Source: Magnetospirillum fulvum
GTDB taxonomy: Bacteria; Pseudomonadota; Alphaproteobacteria; Rhodospirillales; Magnetospirillaceae
Length of the DNA: 64,000 nt
Direction: 5' to 3'
Assembly (NCBI RefSeq): GCF_900108475.1
Contig: NZ_FNWO01000007.1
Span: 124,001-188,000, forward strand
This document shows, piece after piece, positions 28,215 through 37,764 of the stretch; the first letter of the stretch is position 1, and each line of letters starts with the position of its first letter. The position numbers were made by a program, and so were the translations under genes. The notes beneath the pieces were generated by a model. The model worked only from the letters and a program-made list of their open reading frames with translations, was not told where the DNA came from and ran no database searches.

Positions 28215-28793
28215 ATGCTGATCCGCCGGCTTCCCCCGCACGAACGGTCGTCCTATGCCGACCACCTCAAACGGCTATCGCCCGAAGACCGTCATTTGCG
28301 CTTCGCCCGCGCCGGGGTCAGCGACGAGTGGATCGACGCCCATGTCGCCGCGATCTCCGAGGATGGTTTGATCCTGGTCGGCGTCCTGCGTGAGCGGGTG
28401 ATCGCCGCCGCCCATCTTGCCCTCGACGATGACAATGCCGTCGCCGAGGTCGGCCTTAGCGTCGATATCGAGCATCGCTCGGGCGGATTGGGGCGGGAAT
28501 TGCTCAATCAGGCGGTGGTGTTCGCCCGCAATCGTCGCGCCGGAAAACTCTACACCCTGTGCCTGTCCGACAATCGCGGGATGGTGGCGCTGGCTCGCCG
28601 CGCCGGGATGGCGGTCGAATTCTCCCAGGGCGAGGCCGAGGCCCACCTGCCGCTGCCGCCGCCCGACCCGCTAACGGTGTCGCAGGAAATGTCGACCGGC
28701 CTGTTCGCGGTGTTTCACGATTGGGCCGAATTGTTCGACCGCTATGGCGCGCTGGTCAACGCGGCGGTCCCCGGCATGCGCGCGAAGGAGTAG
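28215..28793 (+). CDS. GNAT-family N-acetyltransferase
   Basis: A 192-residue acetyltransferase with one GNAT domain (about 1-150). The acetyl-CoA-binding motif A reads VDIEHRSGGLGRELLNQAV, and LRFARAGVSDEWID is typical of a subgroup found in alphaproteobacteria. The substrate is unknown. The ATG at 28215 was chosen because the in-frame sequence upstream lies in the structured, non-coding-looking leader. It lies 36 bases before the Sua5-type gene and may share its transcript. Confidence 0.8.
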   Translation: MLIRRLPPHERSSYADHLKRLSPEDRHLRFARAGVSDEWIDAHVAAISEDGLILVGVLRERVIAAAHLALDDDNAVAEVGLSVDIEHRSGGLGRELLNQAVVFARNRRAGKLYTLCLSDNRGMVALARRAGMAVEFSQGEAEAHLPLPPPDPLTVSQEMSTGLFAVFHDWAELFDRYGALVNAAVPGMRAKE

Positions 28794-28829
28794 GATTCCG
28801 CCGCCGGATTGCGCTATACCGAACCCGTT

Positions 28830-29792
28830 ATGTCCGACCCGTTCCCCCCCTGCCCCATTCCGCCCGACCGGCTGGCCGAGGCCGCAGATTTGCTGGCCCA
28901 AGGCGGTCTGGTCGCCTTTCCCACCGAGACGGTTTACGGGCTGGGCGGCGACGCCACCCGCGAGTCCGCTGTCGCCGCGATTTTCGCCGCCAAGGGCCGC
29001 CCCAGCTTCAACCCGCTGATTTCTCATGTCGCATCGGCCGAGGCCGCCGCCGCCTTGGTCGAGTTCGGCCCGCTGGCCCAGGCGCTGGCGGCGCGGTTCT
29101 GGCCCGGTCCGCTGACCCTGGTGCTGCGCCGACGAAGCGATTCGCCGATCTCCCTGCTCGCCACCGCCGGGCTCGACAGCATCGCGGTGCGGGTACCCGA
29201 CCATCCGGTCGCGCTGGCCCTGATCCGGGCGTTCGGCCGACCGCTCGCCGCCCCCTCGGCCAACCGCTCGGGCGCGGTCAGCCCGACGACGGCCGCCCAC
29301 GTCGCCCAGTCGCTGGGCGACAAGGTCGGGATGATCCTGGATGGCGGCCCCTGCCGGGTCGGCGTCGAATCGACCGTGCTTGACCTCACCGGCGCGGTGC
29401 CTGTGCTGTTGCGGCCGGGCGGAATCGGGCTGGACGCGCTGGAGGCGGTGCTGGGTCTCCGCCCTCTGTGCCCCCGCCCGGACCACGCGTCTTCCTCTAC
29501 GCCGCGCGCGCCGGGAATGCTGTCCAGCCATTACGCGCCCGCGCTGCCGGTCCGGCTGGAGGCCGCCGAGGCCGCCCCCGGCGAAGCGCTGCTGGGCTTC
29601 GGTCCCGGCGCGGCGACCCTCAATCTGTCGCCCGGCGGCGATCCGACCGAAGCCGCCGCCAACCTGTTCGCGATGCTGCGCGCGCTCGATCGTCCGGATT
29701 TCACCGGCATCGCCGTCCGCCCGATCCCCGATGCCGGGCTGGGTCTGGCGATCAACGACCGCCTGCGCCGGGCGGCGGCCCCACGAGGATGA
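28830..29792 (+). CDS. tsaC: L-threonylcarbamoyladenylate synthase (Sua5/YwlC type)
   Basis: A 320-residue two-domain enzyme that makes threonylcarbamoyl-AMP for the t6A37 modification of ANN-reading tRNAs. The YrdC domain spans about 10-205, with FPTETVYGLGGDATRE, the conserved KGRPSFNPL and APSANRSGAVSPT. A C-terminal Sua5 domain follows a linker containing PGMLSSHYAP. The longer form distinguishes it from the single-domain TsaC of E. coli. The TGA stop overlaps the next ATG (ATGA). Confidence 0.93.
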   Translation: MSDPFPPCPIPPDRLAEAADLLAQGGLVAFPTETVYGLGGDATRESAVAAIFAAKGRPSFNPLISHVASAEAAAALVEFGPLAQALAARFWPGPLTLVLRRRSDSPISLLATAGLDSIAVRVPDHPVALALIRAFGRPLAAPSANRSGAVSPTTAAHVAQSLGDKVGMILDGGPCRVGVESTVLDLTGAVPVLLRPGGIGLDALEAVLGLRPLCPRPDHASSSTPRAPGMLSSHYAPALPVRLEAAEAAPGEALLGFGPGAATLNLSPGGDPTEAAANLFAMLRALDRPDFTGIAVRPIPDAGLGLAINDRLRRAAAPRG

Positions 29793-31210
29793 ACGCCCCG
29801 ATGCGAGAGCTTGACCATTTGGCCGCAATCGTTGGACCGGGCAACCTCGTCACCGATCCCGACGACATGGCCCCCTATCTGGTCGAGGAACGCGGTCTGT
29901 ACCGCGGGACGGCCCTGGCGGTGGCGCGACCCGGTTCGACCGCCGAGGTCGCCGCCCTGGTTACCGCCTGCGCCGAGGCCGGAATCGCGATGGTGCCCCA
30001 GGGCGGGCGCACCGGCTTGTGCGGCGGCGCGGTTCCCGCCGGGCTGGAGCGGGCGATCGTGATCGCGACCGAGCGGATGGACCGCATCCGCGCCGTCGAT
30101 CCGGTCGATTTCACCATGACGGTCGAAGCGGGCTGCATCCTGGCCACGATCCAGGCGGCGGCGGACGAGGTCGGCTGCCTGTTCCCGCTGTCACTGGCGG
30201 CCGAGGGATCGTGCCGGATCGGCGGCAACATCGCCACCAATGCCGGCGGTACCAACGTGCTGCGCTATGGCTCGACCCGCGATCTGGTGCTGGGGCTCGA
30301 AGTGGTGCTGCCCGACGGGCGGGTGTGGAACGGGATCAAGGCGCTCCGCAAGGACAATACCGGCTATGCACTGAACCAATTGTTCATCGGCTCGGAAGGA
30401 ACGCTGGGGATCGTCACCGCTGCGGTGCTGAAGCTCTATCCCCGCCCCGCCGAGCACCAGACCGCGTTGATCGGCCTGCCCGACCCGCAGGCGGCGCTGG
30501 CCCTGTTGGGACGGGCACGGCGAGCCAGCGGAGACGCCGTCACCGCTTGCGAATTGATGTCGCGATTTGCCTTCGATCTGGCGGTGCGCCACATCCCCGG
30601 CCTGCGCGATCCGCTGCAAACCGCGTCGCCGTGGCTGCTGCTGCTCGAACTGTCGTCGTCGCGGCCGGGCGGCCTGCGCGAGGCGGTCGAAACCGTGCTG
30701 GAAGAGGCGCTGGAGGACGGCACCGCCCAGGACGCGGTGCTGGCCGAAAGCGAGACCCAGCGTCTGGCGCTGTGGCGGCTGCGCGAATCGATCCCCGAGG
30801 CCCAGAAGCATGAGGGCGGCAGCATCAAGCACGACATTTCCGTCGCCACCTCGCATGTGCCCGACCTGATCGGGCGGGCGACGGCGGCGGTGGCGGAAGC
30901 GTTGCCCGGGGCGCGGCCGGTCGCGTTCGGCCATATCGGCGACGGCAACATCCATTTCAACGTGTCCCAGCCGGTGGGAGCCGACAAGGATTCCTTCCTC
31001 GATCAATGGCCCCGGCTCAACCGGATCATCCACGATGTCGTCACGGCGATGGGCGGCTCGATTTCGGCCGAACACGGCATCGGCCGGTTGAAAGCAGCCG
31101 AACTGGTCCGGATCAAACCGGACGTCGATCTTGACCTGATGCACCGGATCAAGCAGGCGTTCGACCCCGACGGATTGATGAATCCCGGCGCGGTGCTGAT
31201 CCCCCGGTGA
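29789..31210 (+). CDS. FAD-linked oxidoreductase, GlcD / D-2-hydroxyacid dehydrogenase type
   Basis: A 473-residue flavoprotein with an N-terminal PCMH-type FAD-binding domain (PQGGRTGLCGGAVP and GGNIATNAGGTNVLRYG contact FAD) and a C-terminal FAD-oxidase domain with GHIGDGNIHFNVSQP and SAEHGIGRLK. This matches D-lactate, glycolate and D-2-hydroxyglutarate dehydrogenases. Which substrate it uses cannot be told from sequence alone. It is translationally coupled to the Sua5-type gene through ATGA; the pairing occurs elsewhere in alphaproteobacteria and may be only historical. Confidence 0.88.
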   Translation: MNAPMRELDHLAAIVGPGNLVTDPDDMAPYLVEERGLYRGTALAVARPGSTAEVAALVTACAEAGIAMVPQGGRTGLCGGAVPAGLERAIVIATERMDRIRAVDPVDFTMTVEAGCILATIQAAADEVGCLFPLSLAAEGSCRIGGNIATNAGGTNVLRYGSTRDLVLGLEVVLPDGRVWNGIKALRKDNTGYALNQLFIGSEGTLGIVTAAVLKLYPRPAEHQTALIGLPDPQAALALLGRARRASGDAVTACELMSRFAFDLAVRHIPGLRDPLQTASPWLLLLELSSSRPGGLREAVETVLEEALEDGTAQDAVLAESETQRLALWRLRESIPEAQKHEGGSIKHDISVATSHVPDLIGRATAAVAEALPGARPVAFGHIGDGNIHFNVSQPVGADKDSFLDQWPRLNRIIHDVVTAMGGSISAEHGIGRLKAAELVRIKPDVDLDLMHRIKQAFDPDGLMNPGAVLIPR

Positions 31211-31295
31211 ACGACAAAGCCAACCCGAACGCTATAGAAATTCTGCGATTTGCGCTATATCTTTAGTCGGAAACACCCTTACGGGGGAGCCGACA

Positions 31296-32135
31296 ATGCG
31301 CAGACGAACGTTGATGGGACTCATGGCGGCGATGGTGGCGACGGCGATCCTGCCCTCGACCGCCAGCCGGGCCGAGGACACGCTGCGGATCGGCGTGGTT
31401 CCCCACACCAGCGCCCGCGTCGTGCTGGAAATGTACCAGCCCCTGCGCGAACGGCTGGAGACCGAACTGGGCCGCAAGGTCGAGATTCAGACCGCGCCCG
31501 ATTTCACTTCGTTCGTCCGCCGCGCCCTCGCCCACGACTATGACATCGCGATCACCACCGGGCATCAGGCCCGGCTCTTGCAGCAGGATGCGGACTACCT
31601 GCCGCTCGTCACCTACGAAGCCGAGTTCCGCGCCGTCGTAGTGGTGGGGGCACAATCCACGATCAGGCAGCCCGCGGATTTGACCGGCAAAACGATAATC
31701 GGCCTCAGTCCGACCTCGCTGGTGACGCAGTGGGGACGCCACTGGGTCGCCGATCACGGCATCGCCGTGATTCAGACCCGCTATGTCAGCGCCGCCGACA
31801 GCATGGCGCAATTGCTGCTGGCCGACGAAGCTGCCGCCGGCTTCATGTCCACCGCCGTGTTCCAGAACCTAGCCCCCGACGTTCAGGCAAAGTTGCGCAT
31901 TCTCGCCCGCTCCGAGCCGATGCTGGGCCGGGTCTACATGCTGAACGGTGCCTTGGCCGAGCAACGACCGGCCATCCTCGCCGCGCTGAAAGCCTTTGCC
32001 GCCTCTGCGGCAGGCAAGAATTATTTCAACAGTACAGCTCTCTCTGGCTACCGCCCGGTGACACATCAGGATCTGGCGGCAATGGATCCCTTCGCCCAGG
32101 AAGTCCGCACCCTGCTGCGCGAGGCTGCCCCATGA
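31296..32135 (+). CDS. PhnD-like periplasmic substrate-binding protein
   Basis: A 279-residue exported protein of the phosphate/phosphonate-type binding family (PhnD-like). A signal peptide with twin arginines and a third (MRRRTL) and a hydrophobic core ends near SRAEDTLRIG. The domain then starts with LRIGVVPHTSARVV and continues through YDIAITTGHQARL and LTGKTIIGLSP. There is no ABC permease or ATPase beside it; instead the next gene, overlapping by ATGA, is a membrane sensor kinase. It therefore probably serves as a periplasmic ligand sensor for that kinase rather than for transport. The ligand is unknown. GGGGGAG lies before the ATG. Confidence 0.85.
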   Translation: MRRRTLMGLMAAMVATAILPSTASRAEDTLRIGVVPHTSARVVLEMYQPLRERLETELGRKVEIQTAPDFTSFVRRALAHDYDIAITTGHQARLLQQDADYLPLVTYEAEFRAVVVVGAQSTIRQPADLTGKTIIGLSPTSLVTQWGRHWVADHGIAVIQTRYVSAADSMAQLLLADEAAAGFMSTAVFQNLAPDVQAKLRILARSEPMLGRVYMLNGALAEQRPAILAALKAFAASAAGKNYFNSTALSGYRPVTHQDLAAMDPFAQEVRTLLREAAP

Positions 32136-35100
32136 TCTGGCCGTTCCATATCCGCACTGTCCGCGCCCGGTTGCTGATCGCCGCGATTCTGGTCGAAACG
32201 GTGATGCTGACTTTGATGGTCGGCAACGGATTGCGGGTGTTGTCCGTCAGTCTGGAAACCCAGGCCGAGTCCCAGGCGGAACAGTTGGTGCCGGTGCTCC
32301 AGGCGGCGCTGATCACCCCGCTGGCTCAGCGCGACCACGCCACCGTTCAGGCGATCCTTGACGAAAGCCGGGTTTCAAACGCGCTTGATTATCTGGCGGT
32401 CGAGGACGCCCGGGGCCGGGTCATCGCCATCAGCGGATGGGACAAGATCACTCCACTGCCCGTGGTGGAGTCCCGCCTCTCGTTTAACGAGAAGGCTCCG
32501 GGAATCCACCGATTCGACGTCGGCGCTCCGGTCGGTCTGCTGGGACAGGATCTGGGGCGGCTGCAATTCGGGCTGAACCTTGATGAGCAGGTCGCGGCGC
32601 TGCACACCCAGTTTTCGCAAAGTCTGGCGATCGCCGCCGCTGAGATTGCTCTGTCGGCGGCGCTGCTGACCGCGATCGGCATCTGGCTGACCCGCCATCT
32701 CACCGCCTTTGCCCGGATGAGCGAGGCGGTCGGACAAGGCGATTACGGCTCGGTCGAAATGGCCGAGGGAGACGATGACATCGGCCGTCTGGGCCGCGCC
32801 TTCAACGCGATGTCGCGCGCCGTCCACGAGCGGGTCCAGGACCTGACCATCGCGATCCGCCGCCGCGAGGAGGTCGAAGCCGAATTGCGGGCCAGTGAAG
32901 CCCGCTTCCGCGATCTGGCCGCCTCGGCCTCGGACTGGTTCTGGGAAAGCGACGACCAGGGTCGGCTGACCTATGCCTCCGAACTGATCGCCTCGGTGTT
33001 GGGGGTGACCCCGGCGGCGGTGGTCGGTCTGACCTGGTTCGATCTCGGCCTGAACGATTTGCCCGAGATGGCCGATCAATACCGCCACGATCTGGCCGAA
33101 CGCGCCCCCTTCCGCGATCTGACGATCAATATCGGCCCACCGGGCGGCAAGGACTTCCGCACCGTGCGGGTCAGCGGTACCCCGGTGTTCGATGCCGATG
33201 GCCGGTTCACCGGCTATCGCGGCGTAGGCGCCGACATCACCCGCGAGGCCCTGGCCGAATTCCGCGCCCAGCGCGCCCAACAGCAATTGGTTGATGCGCT
33301 GGAGAGTTTGGCCGACGCCATCGCAGTTTATGACGTCAATGATCATCTGGTGATCAGCAATGCGGCCTATCGCGGCCTGTTACGGATCGACCAGGAAACG
33401 GCGGACGGCGACGTTACCTTTCGCGATATCATTACCTATGCCTACGATCACCGCCTGTTCAATATCGGCGGACGGGATTTCGACACCTGGATCGATGATC
33501 GTATCCGCCGCCATCGTGACGCCAATGGCGAGGTCTTCATTGTCCAGACCCATGACGGCCACTGGTTCCAAAGCCGCGAATTCTCCACCCGGGAAGGCGG
33601 AGTTGTCTCGGTCCGTACCGACATCACCGAACTGAAACGCCGCGAGGTCGAGTTAGACATCCTGCGGCGGCGCTATGCCCTGATCCTGGGGGCGGCGGGC
33701 GAAGGAATCTTGGGGCTTGATCGTGACGGACGGGTCACCTTTGCCAATCCGGCCGCTGCGGCGCTGCTGGATTATTCGGACGAGCGGATGATCGGAACCG
33801 CACTGATCGAGTTGTTAGGCGACACCGCACCCGAAAATCAGACCGCCGCCGCCCCTGGCATCGTCACCGCCTGCCGCGACGGCCGCGCCGAGACCGGACG
33901 CGGCCAGATCGTCACGCGTGGCAATTCGCAACCGCTGCCGATTGATTATTATGTCGGACCGATTGTCGAAGCAGGCGAGATCGGCGGCGCGGTGCTGCTG
34001 GTCCGCGATGCTACCCTTCGCCTGCATTACGAATGGACCCTGGCCAACCAGCAAAAGGAACTGGAACGCCAGGTCGCCGAGCGCACCGCCGAACTGGTCC
34101 GCGCCGTCGATATCCGGGCCAGAACCGAGGCCGCCTTGCGCTCGTCGCGCGAGCGGATGAAGGGCATCACCGACAGTCTGGTCGAAGGCGTGGTGGTCAC
34201 CGACCGGCATGGACAGCTTGTTTTCGCCAATCCATCGGCACGGCAATTGCTGGAATGCGGCGACATCACCGATATCGAGGGCTATCCACTGGATACGTTC
34301 ATGCGGCTGGATACCGCCGCAGGCGCGGTCGATTTCGCCCAATCGCCCTTCCGCAAGATGCTGGATGGCGGCACCGCACCCTCGGACAACGACGCCCGCT
34401 TTATCCTGACCAGCGGCCGCCCCCTGGCGGTGGCCTATTCCTGTGCGCCGTTGATCGACGACGAAATCGGACGCGGGGTGATCTTGTCCTTCCGCGATAT
34501 CGGGGTGCTGAAACTGGCCCAGCACGAAACGATGCAATCGGCCCGGCTGGCCAGCATCGGCCAGCTTGCCGCCGGGATCGCCCACGAAATCAATACCCCG
34601 ATCCAGTATATCGGCGACAATCTGCGCTATCTCGACGGTGCCTTGACCAAATTGAAAAGCGTGGTCGAGGCGGGGCGCGATCTGGCGGTCCAGGCTGCCG
34701 CCACCCCCGATCTCGCCGCAGCGGCGGGGCGGTTCGAGGAAACCGCAGCGCGCGTCAAGATCGGTCGCCTGCTGACCGAATTGCCCGATGCGGTCGCCGA
34801 ATCACTGGACGGAGTCGGGCAGATTGGCCGCATCGTCCTGTCGATGAAGGAATTTTCTCACCCCGGCACCTCGGCCAAGACCGCCACCGACATCAACCGC
34901 GCCCTGGAAAGCACGCTGACAGTCTGCCGCAACAACTGGAAGCATGTTGCTGAAATTAAACGTAATTTCGACACCGACCTTCCCCCGGTCAATTGTCACA
35001 CCGGCGAGATCAATCAGGTGTTCCTCAACCTTATTCTCAACGCCGCCCAGGCGATCGAAAGCGCGGGCAAGCCGTTGCCGGGCACGATCACAATCTCGAC

Positions 35101-35368
35101 CCGGCGCGATGGCGATTGGGTTGAGATCAGCGTCGCCGACACCGGAACCGGCATTCCGCCTGCGATCCGCGACCGCTTGTTCGATCCGTTCTTCACCACC
35201 AAGCCGGTGGGCAAGGGCACCGGCCAGGGTCTGGCGATCTGCCGCGACGTCGTGACGGTCAAGCATGGCGGCACGATCGAAGCGGGGGGCGAACCGGGCC
35301 AAGGCGCTGTCTTCACAATCCGCCTGCCGCTCGCCGGGACAACCGTCGTCGAGGACAGCGCGGCATGA
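32132..35368 (+). CDS. Membrane sensor histidine kinase with four PAS domains
   Basis: A 1078-residue kinase. Transmembrane helix 1 is near residues 12-32. A ~135-residue periplasmic sensor follows, then helix 2 (about 170-190), a HAMP domain, and four PAS domains starting near residues 250, 385, 513 and 673, with a coiled coil before the last (about 640-670). The H box is LAAGIAHEINTP with the phospho-acceptor His818. The N box (NQVFLNLILNAAQAI), G1 (DTGTGIP), F (FDPFFTTKP) and G2 (GTGQGLAI) are intact. There is no receiver domain in the protein; two separate receiver proteins follow. Both ends overlap neighbours as ATGA, so the four genes are one operon. Presumed input: the PhnD-like protein. 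Confidence 0.9.
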   Translation: MIWPFHIRTVRARLLIAAILVETVMLTLMVGNGLRVLSVSLETQAESQAEQLVPVLQAALITPLAQRDHATVQAILDESRVSNALDYLAVEDARGRVIAISGWDKITPLPVVESRLSFNEKAPGIHRFDVGAPVGLLGQDLGRLQFGLNLDEQVAALHTQFSQSLAIAAAEIALSAALLTAIGIWLTRHLTAFARMSEAVGQGDYGSVEMAEGDDDIGRLGRAFNAMSRAVHERVQDLTIAIRRREEVEAELRASEARFRDLAASASDWFWESDDQGRLTYASELIASVLGVTPAAVVGLTWFDLGLNDLPEMADQYRHDLAERAPFRDLTINIGPPGGKDFRTVRVSGTPVFDADGRFTGYRGVGADITREALAEFRAQRAQQQLVDALESLADAIAVYDVNDHLVISNAAYRGLLRIDQETADGDVTFRDIITYAYDHRLFNIGGRDFDTWIDDRIRRHRDANGEVFIVQTHDGHWFQSREFSTREGGVVSVRTDITELKRREVELDILRRRYALILGAAGEGILGLDRDGRVTFANPAAAALLDYSDERMIGTALIELLGDTAPENQTAAAPGIVTACRDGRAETGRGQIVTRGNSQPLPIDYYVGPIVEAGEIGGAVLLVRDATLRLHYEWTLANQQKELERQVAERTAELVRAVDIRARTEAALRSSRERMKGITDSLVEGVVVTDRHGQLVFANPSARQLLECGDITDIEGYPLDTFMRLDTAAGAVDFAQSPFRKMLDGGTAPSDNDARFILTSGRPLAVAYSCAPLIDDEIGRGVILSFRDIGVLKLAQHETMQSARLASIGQLAAGIAHEINTPIQYIGDNLRYLDGALTKLKSVVEAGRDLAVQAAATPDLAAAAGRFEETAARVKIGRLLTELPDAVAESLDGVGQIGRIVLSMKEFSHPGTSAKTATDINRALESTLTVCRNNWKHVAEIKRNFDTDLPPVNCHTGEINQVFLNLILNAAQAIESAGKPLPGTITISTRRDGDWVEISVADTGTGIPPAIRDRLFDPFFTTKPVGKGTGQGLAICRDVVTVKHGGTIEAGGEPGQGAVFTIRLPLAGTTVVEDSAA

Positions 35369-36576
35369 CGACACCGGCGCGGATCGCCTTTGTCGATGAC
35401 GAGTCGCACATCTTGCGCGGCATCCGCCGGGCGATGACCGATCAGGAAGAGACGTGGGAGATGGCGTTCTTCTCCTCGGGCGAGGAAGCTCTGGCCGAAA
35501 TCCGTCGCCAGCCGTTCGACGTCGTTGTGTCGGACATGCGAATGCCGGGAATGGACGGGGCCACCCTGCTCGGTCATGTCCGCGATCTCAATCCGGCGAC
35601 GATCCGGGTGATTTTGTCGGGCTATGCCGATTCCGACGCGGTGCTGCGGACGGTCGGCCCGGCCCACATCTATCTCGCCAAACCGTGCGATGCCGAAACG
35701 CTGCTGCGCGCCCTGGCCCGTCAAATCTCGCTGCGCTCGCTGCTCGATACCCCCGCCCTGCATGCCACCCTGGCCGGGCTGACCAATCTGCCCAGCCTGA
35801 CCGAGATTTACGGACGCCTTCAGGCCGAGTTGATCTCGCCGGATTGTTCGGCCAAGAGCATCGCCGATATCATCGCCCAGGACATGGCGATGACCGCCGA
35901 AGTGCTGAAGGTGACCAACTCGGCCTATTTTTCGTCTGCCGGGTCGGTTTCCACCCCGTTTCAAGCGGTCCGATTGCTGGGGATCGAGGTAATCCAGGCG
36001 CTGGTGCTCCATGCCGGGCTGTTCCGCCAGTTCGCGGGCAAGCCCGAGCTTGCCCCCCTGCTGGAAGCCCTGACCGAACACTGCCTCGCCCTCTCGGTCT
36101 TGGCCGAGCGGATCGCCGCCAGCGAAGGGGGCGACGTCGCCACCGTCAAATCGGCCCAGATCGCCGCGATGCTGGCCAATATCGGGAGTGTCGTGCTGCT
36201 CGACGCCCACCCCACCGCCTATCAGACGATGCTGGCCGATCTGAAGCCGGGGCAAACGCTGCAACAGGCCGAGACCGCCCGCTTTGGTGCCGGTCACGCC
36301 GCGATTGGCGGCTATCTGCTGGGGCTGTGGGGGTTCTCCGATCCCGTGGTCGAGGCGCTGGTCTATCATTGCGCCCCCTCTGCCTGCCCCGGCCGCGACA
36401 ATCTGGCCCTGACCGCGCTGCACGCCGCCCATGTGCTGGGGCCGCCCTCACCACTGCTTCCCCCCGGCAGCCGGATCGACCGCGATCTCGACATGACGTA
36501 TCTTATCGAGGCCAGACACGACGGCCACGTTCCCTTGTGGCGTGCGTTGGCTGGGCTGGACCGCAGCGGGGAATAA
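35365..36576 (+). CDS. Response regulator with HDOD output domain
   Basis: A 403-residue protein with an N-terminal receiver domain (acidic pair D11/D12, phospho-acceptor D57 in VVVSDMRMPGMDG, Lys in YLAKPCD) and an HDOD domain at about 150-340. HDOD domains are non-catalytic relatives of HD phosphohydrolases used as signalling scaffolds. Its start overlaps the kinase stop by ATGA. It is probably phosphorylated by the preceding kinase and passes the signal by protein contact. Confidence 0.9.
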   Translation: MTTPARIAFVDDESHILRGIRRAMTDQEETWEMAFFSSGEEALAEIRRQPFDVVVSDMRMPGMDGATLLGHVRDLNPATIRVILSGYADSDAVLRTVGPAHIYLAKPCDAETLLRALARQISLRSLLDTPALHATLAGLTNLPSLTEIYGRLQAELISPDCSAKSIADIIAQDMAMTAEVLKVTNSAYFSSAGSVSTPFQAVRLLGIEVIQALVLHAGLFRQFAGKPELAPLLEALTEHCLALSVLAERIAASEGGDVATVKSAQIAAMLANIGSVVLLDAHPTAYQTMLADLKPGQTLQQAETARFGAGHAAIGGYLLGLWGFSDPVVEALVYHCAPSACPGRDNLALTALHAAHVLGPPSPLLPPGSRIDRDLDMTYLIEARHDGHVPLWRALAGLDRSGE

Positions 36577-36578
36577 CC

Positions 36579-37721
36579 ATGGCCGAACGGGTTTTGCTGA
36601 TCGACGACGATCCTCACCTTCTCTCCGGCCTGCGCCGCCTGTTCGACGAGGAATTCGATCTGGTCACCGCTCCGGGAGGCAAGGCCGGGGTCGAGGCCGT
36701 CCGCACCGGGCCGCCCTTTGCCGTGGTGATCTCGGACATGCGGATGCCCGATTTGGACGGGATCGAAACGTTAAAGGCAATCCGTGCCCTGGCCCCCGAC
36801 ACGGTACGGATGATGCTGACCGGCAATGCCGACCAGACCACCGCGATCGACGCGGTCAATCACGGCGCGATCCTGCGTTTTTATACCAAACCCTGCCCGC
36901 CCGATCTGCTGCGCGAGGGAATCCAGGCCGGGATCGAGCAATACCGCCTGGTCACCGCCGAACGCGACCTGCTGGAAAAGACCCTGAGCGGCAGCCTGAA
37001 GCTGCTGGTTGATCTGGTGTCGATGAACGATCCGGTCGGCCACCAATTGGCGGTGCGGCTGCGCGAATGGGTGCGGCTGCTGGCGGTCGAGATGCGGATG
37101 CCGACCCGCTGGCAGCTCGAAATCGCCGCGACCCTGATCGGGATCGGTCAGGTGGCGGTCCCGACCGAGATCGTCGCCCGCTTGCGTGCGGGCGAAACCC
37201 TGACCGACATCGAACGCCAGATTGTCGAACGCGCCCCCGAGGCGGCGCGCAACCTGCTGTCAAACATCCCCCGCCTGGAAAAGGTGGCGGAGATTCTCTA
37301 TTACCAGGACAAGGGCTTTGATGGCAGCGGCTTTCCCGCCGACGGCCCGTCCGGCGATGCGATCCCGTTCGATGCCCGGCTGCTGCGGGTGTTGAAGGAT
37401 CTTGCCCTGGCCACCGAGGGAGGGCCGCTGACCCGCACCGCCTTTGCTGCGTTGGAGGTCCACCGCGAGCGTTATGACCCGCGCCTGCTGGCCGGGGTCC
37501 GGATCGCGCTGGAAAAAACCCTTTCAACCGAAACGGCGACGGTGATCGAGGTTCCGCTGTCTTCGTTGCGGGTGGGACAGACGATCCTGTCCGACATCCG
37601 TCAGACCAACGGACATCTGATCCTGGCCGCCAACAGCCAGATTTCCGAGGCCCAGTTGGAGCGGCTGCGCAATTTGCGCCGGATCTTCACCTTCATCGAA
37701 CCGATCAAGGTCCGGGCCTAA
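36579..37721 (+). CDS. Response regulator with degenerate HD-GYP domain
   Basis: A 380-residue protein with a receiver domain (phospho-acceptor D53 in ISDMRMPDLDG, Lys in FYTKPCPP), a helix and an HD-GYP-like domain at about 140-310. The fold is recognisable from GFDGSGFPADGPSGDAIPF, but the metal ligands are lost. The position of the HD pair reads ATLIGIGQ, the usual HHE reads YYQ, and GYP is GFP. It is therefore unlikely to hydrolyse cyclic di-GMP and may act as a binding or regulatory protein. A short C-terminal domain (VPLSSLRVGQTIL) follows. It lies two bases after the HDOD gene and ends the operon. Confidence 0.87.
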   Translation: MAERVLLIDDDPHLLSGLRRLFDEEFDLVTAPGGKAGVEAVRTGPPFAVVISDMRMPDLDGIETLKAIRALAPDTVRMMLTGNADQTTAIDAVNHGAILRFYTKPCPPDLLREGIQAGIEQYRLVTAERDLLEKTLSGSLKLLVDLVSMNDPVGHQLAVRLREWVRLLAVEMRMPTRWQLEIAATLIGIGQVAVPTEIVARLRAGETLTDIERQIVERAPEAARNLLSNIPRLEKVAEILYYQDKGFDGSGFPADGPSGDAIPFDARLLRVLKDLALATEGGPLTRTAFAALEVHRERYDPRLLAGVRIALEKTLSTETATVIEVPLSSLRVGQTILSDIRQTNGHLILAANSQISEAQLERLRNLRRIFTFIEPIKVRA

Positions 37722-37753
37722 AGGATTGGGGGCGCAAGGCCGCCCCCAATCCT
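37722..37753. terminator. 13-bp perfect hairpin between the signalling operon and hcp
   Basis: Arms 37722-37734 and 37741-37753 are perfectly complementary around a six-base loop. It starts at the operon's stop codon and ends 12 bases from the convergent hcp stop, so it can serve both. Confidence 0.75.
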
Positions 37754-37764
37754 GGTCCCGGTCT

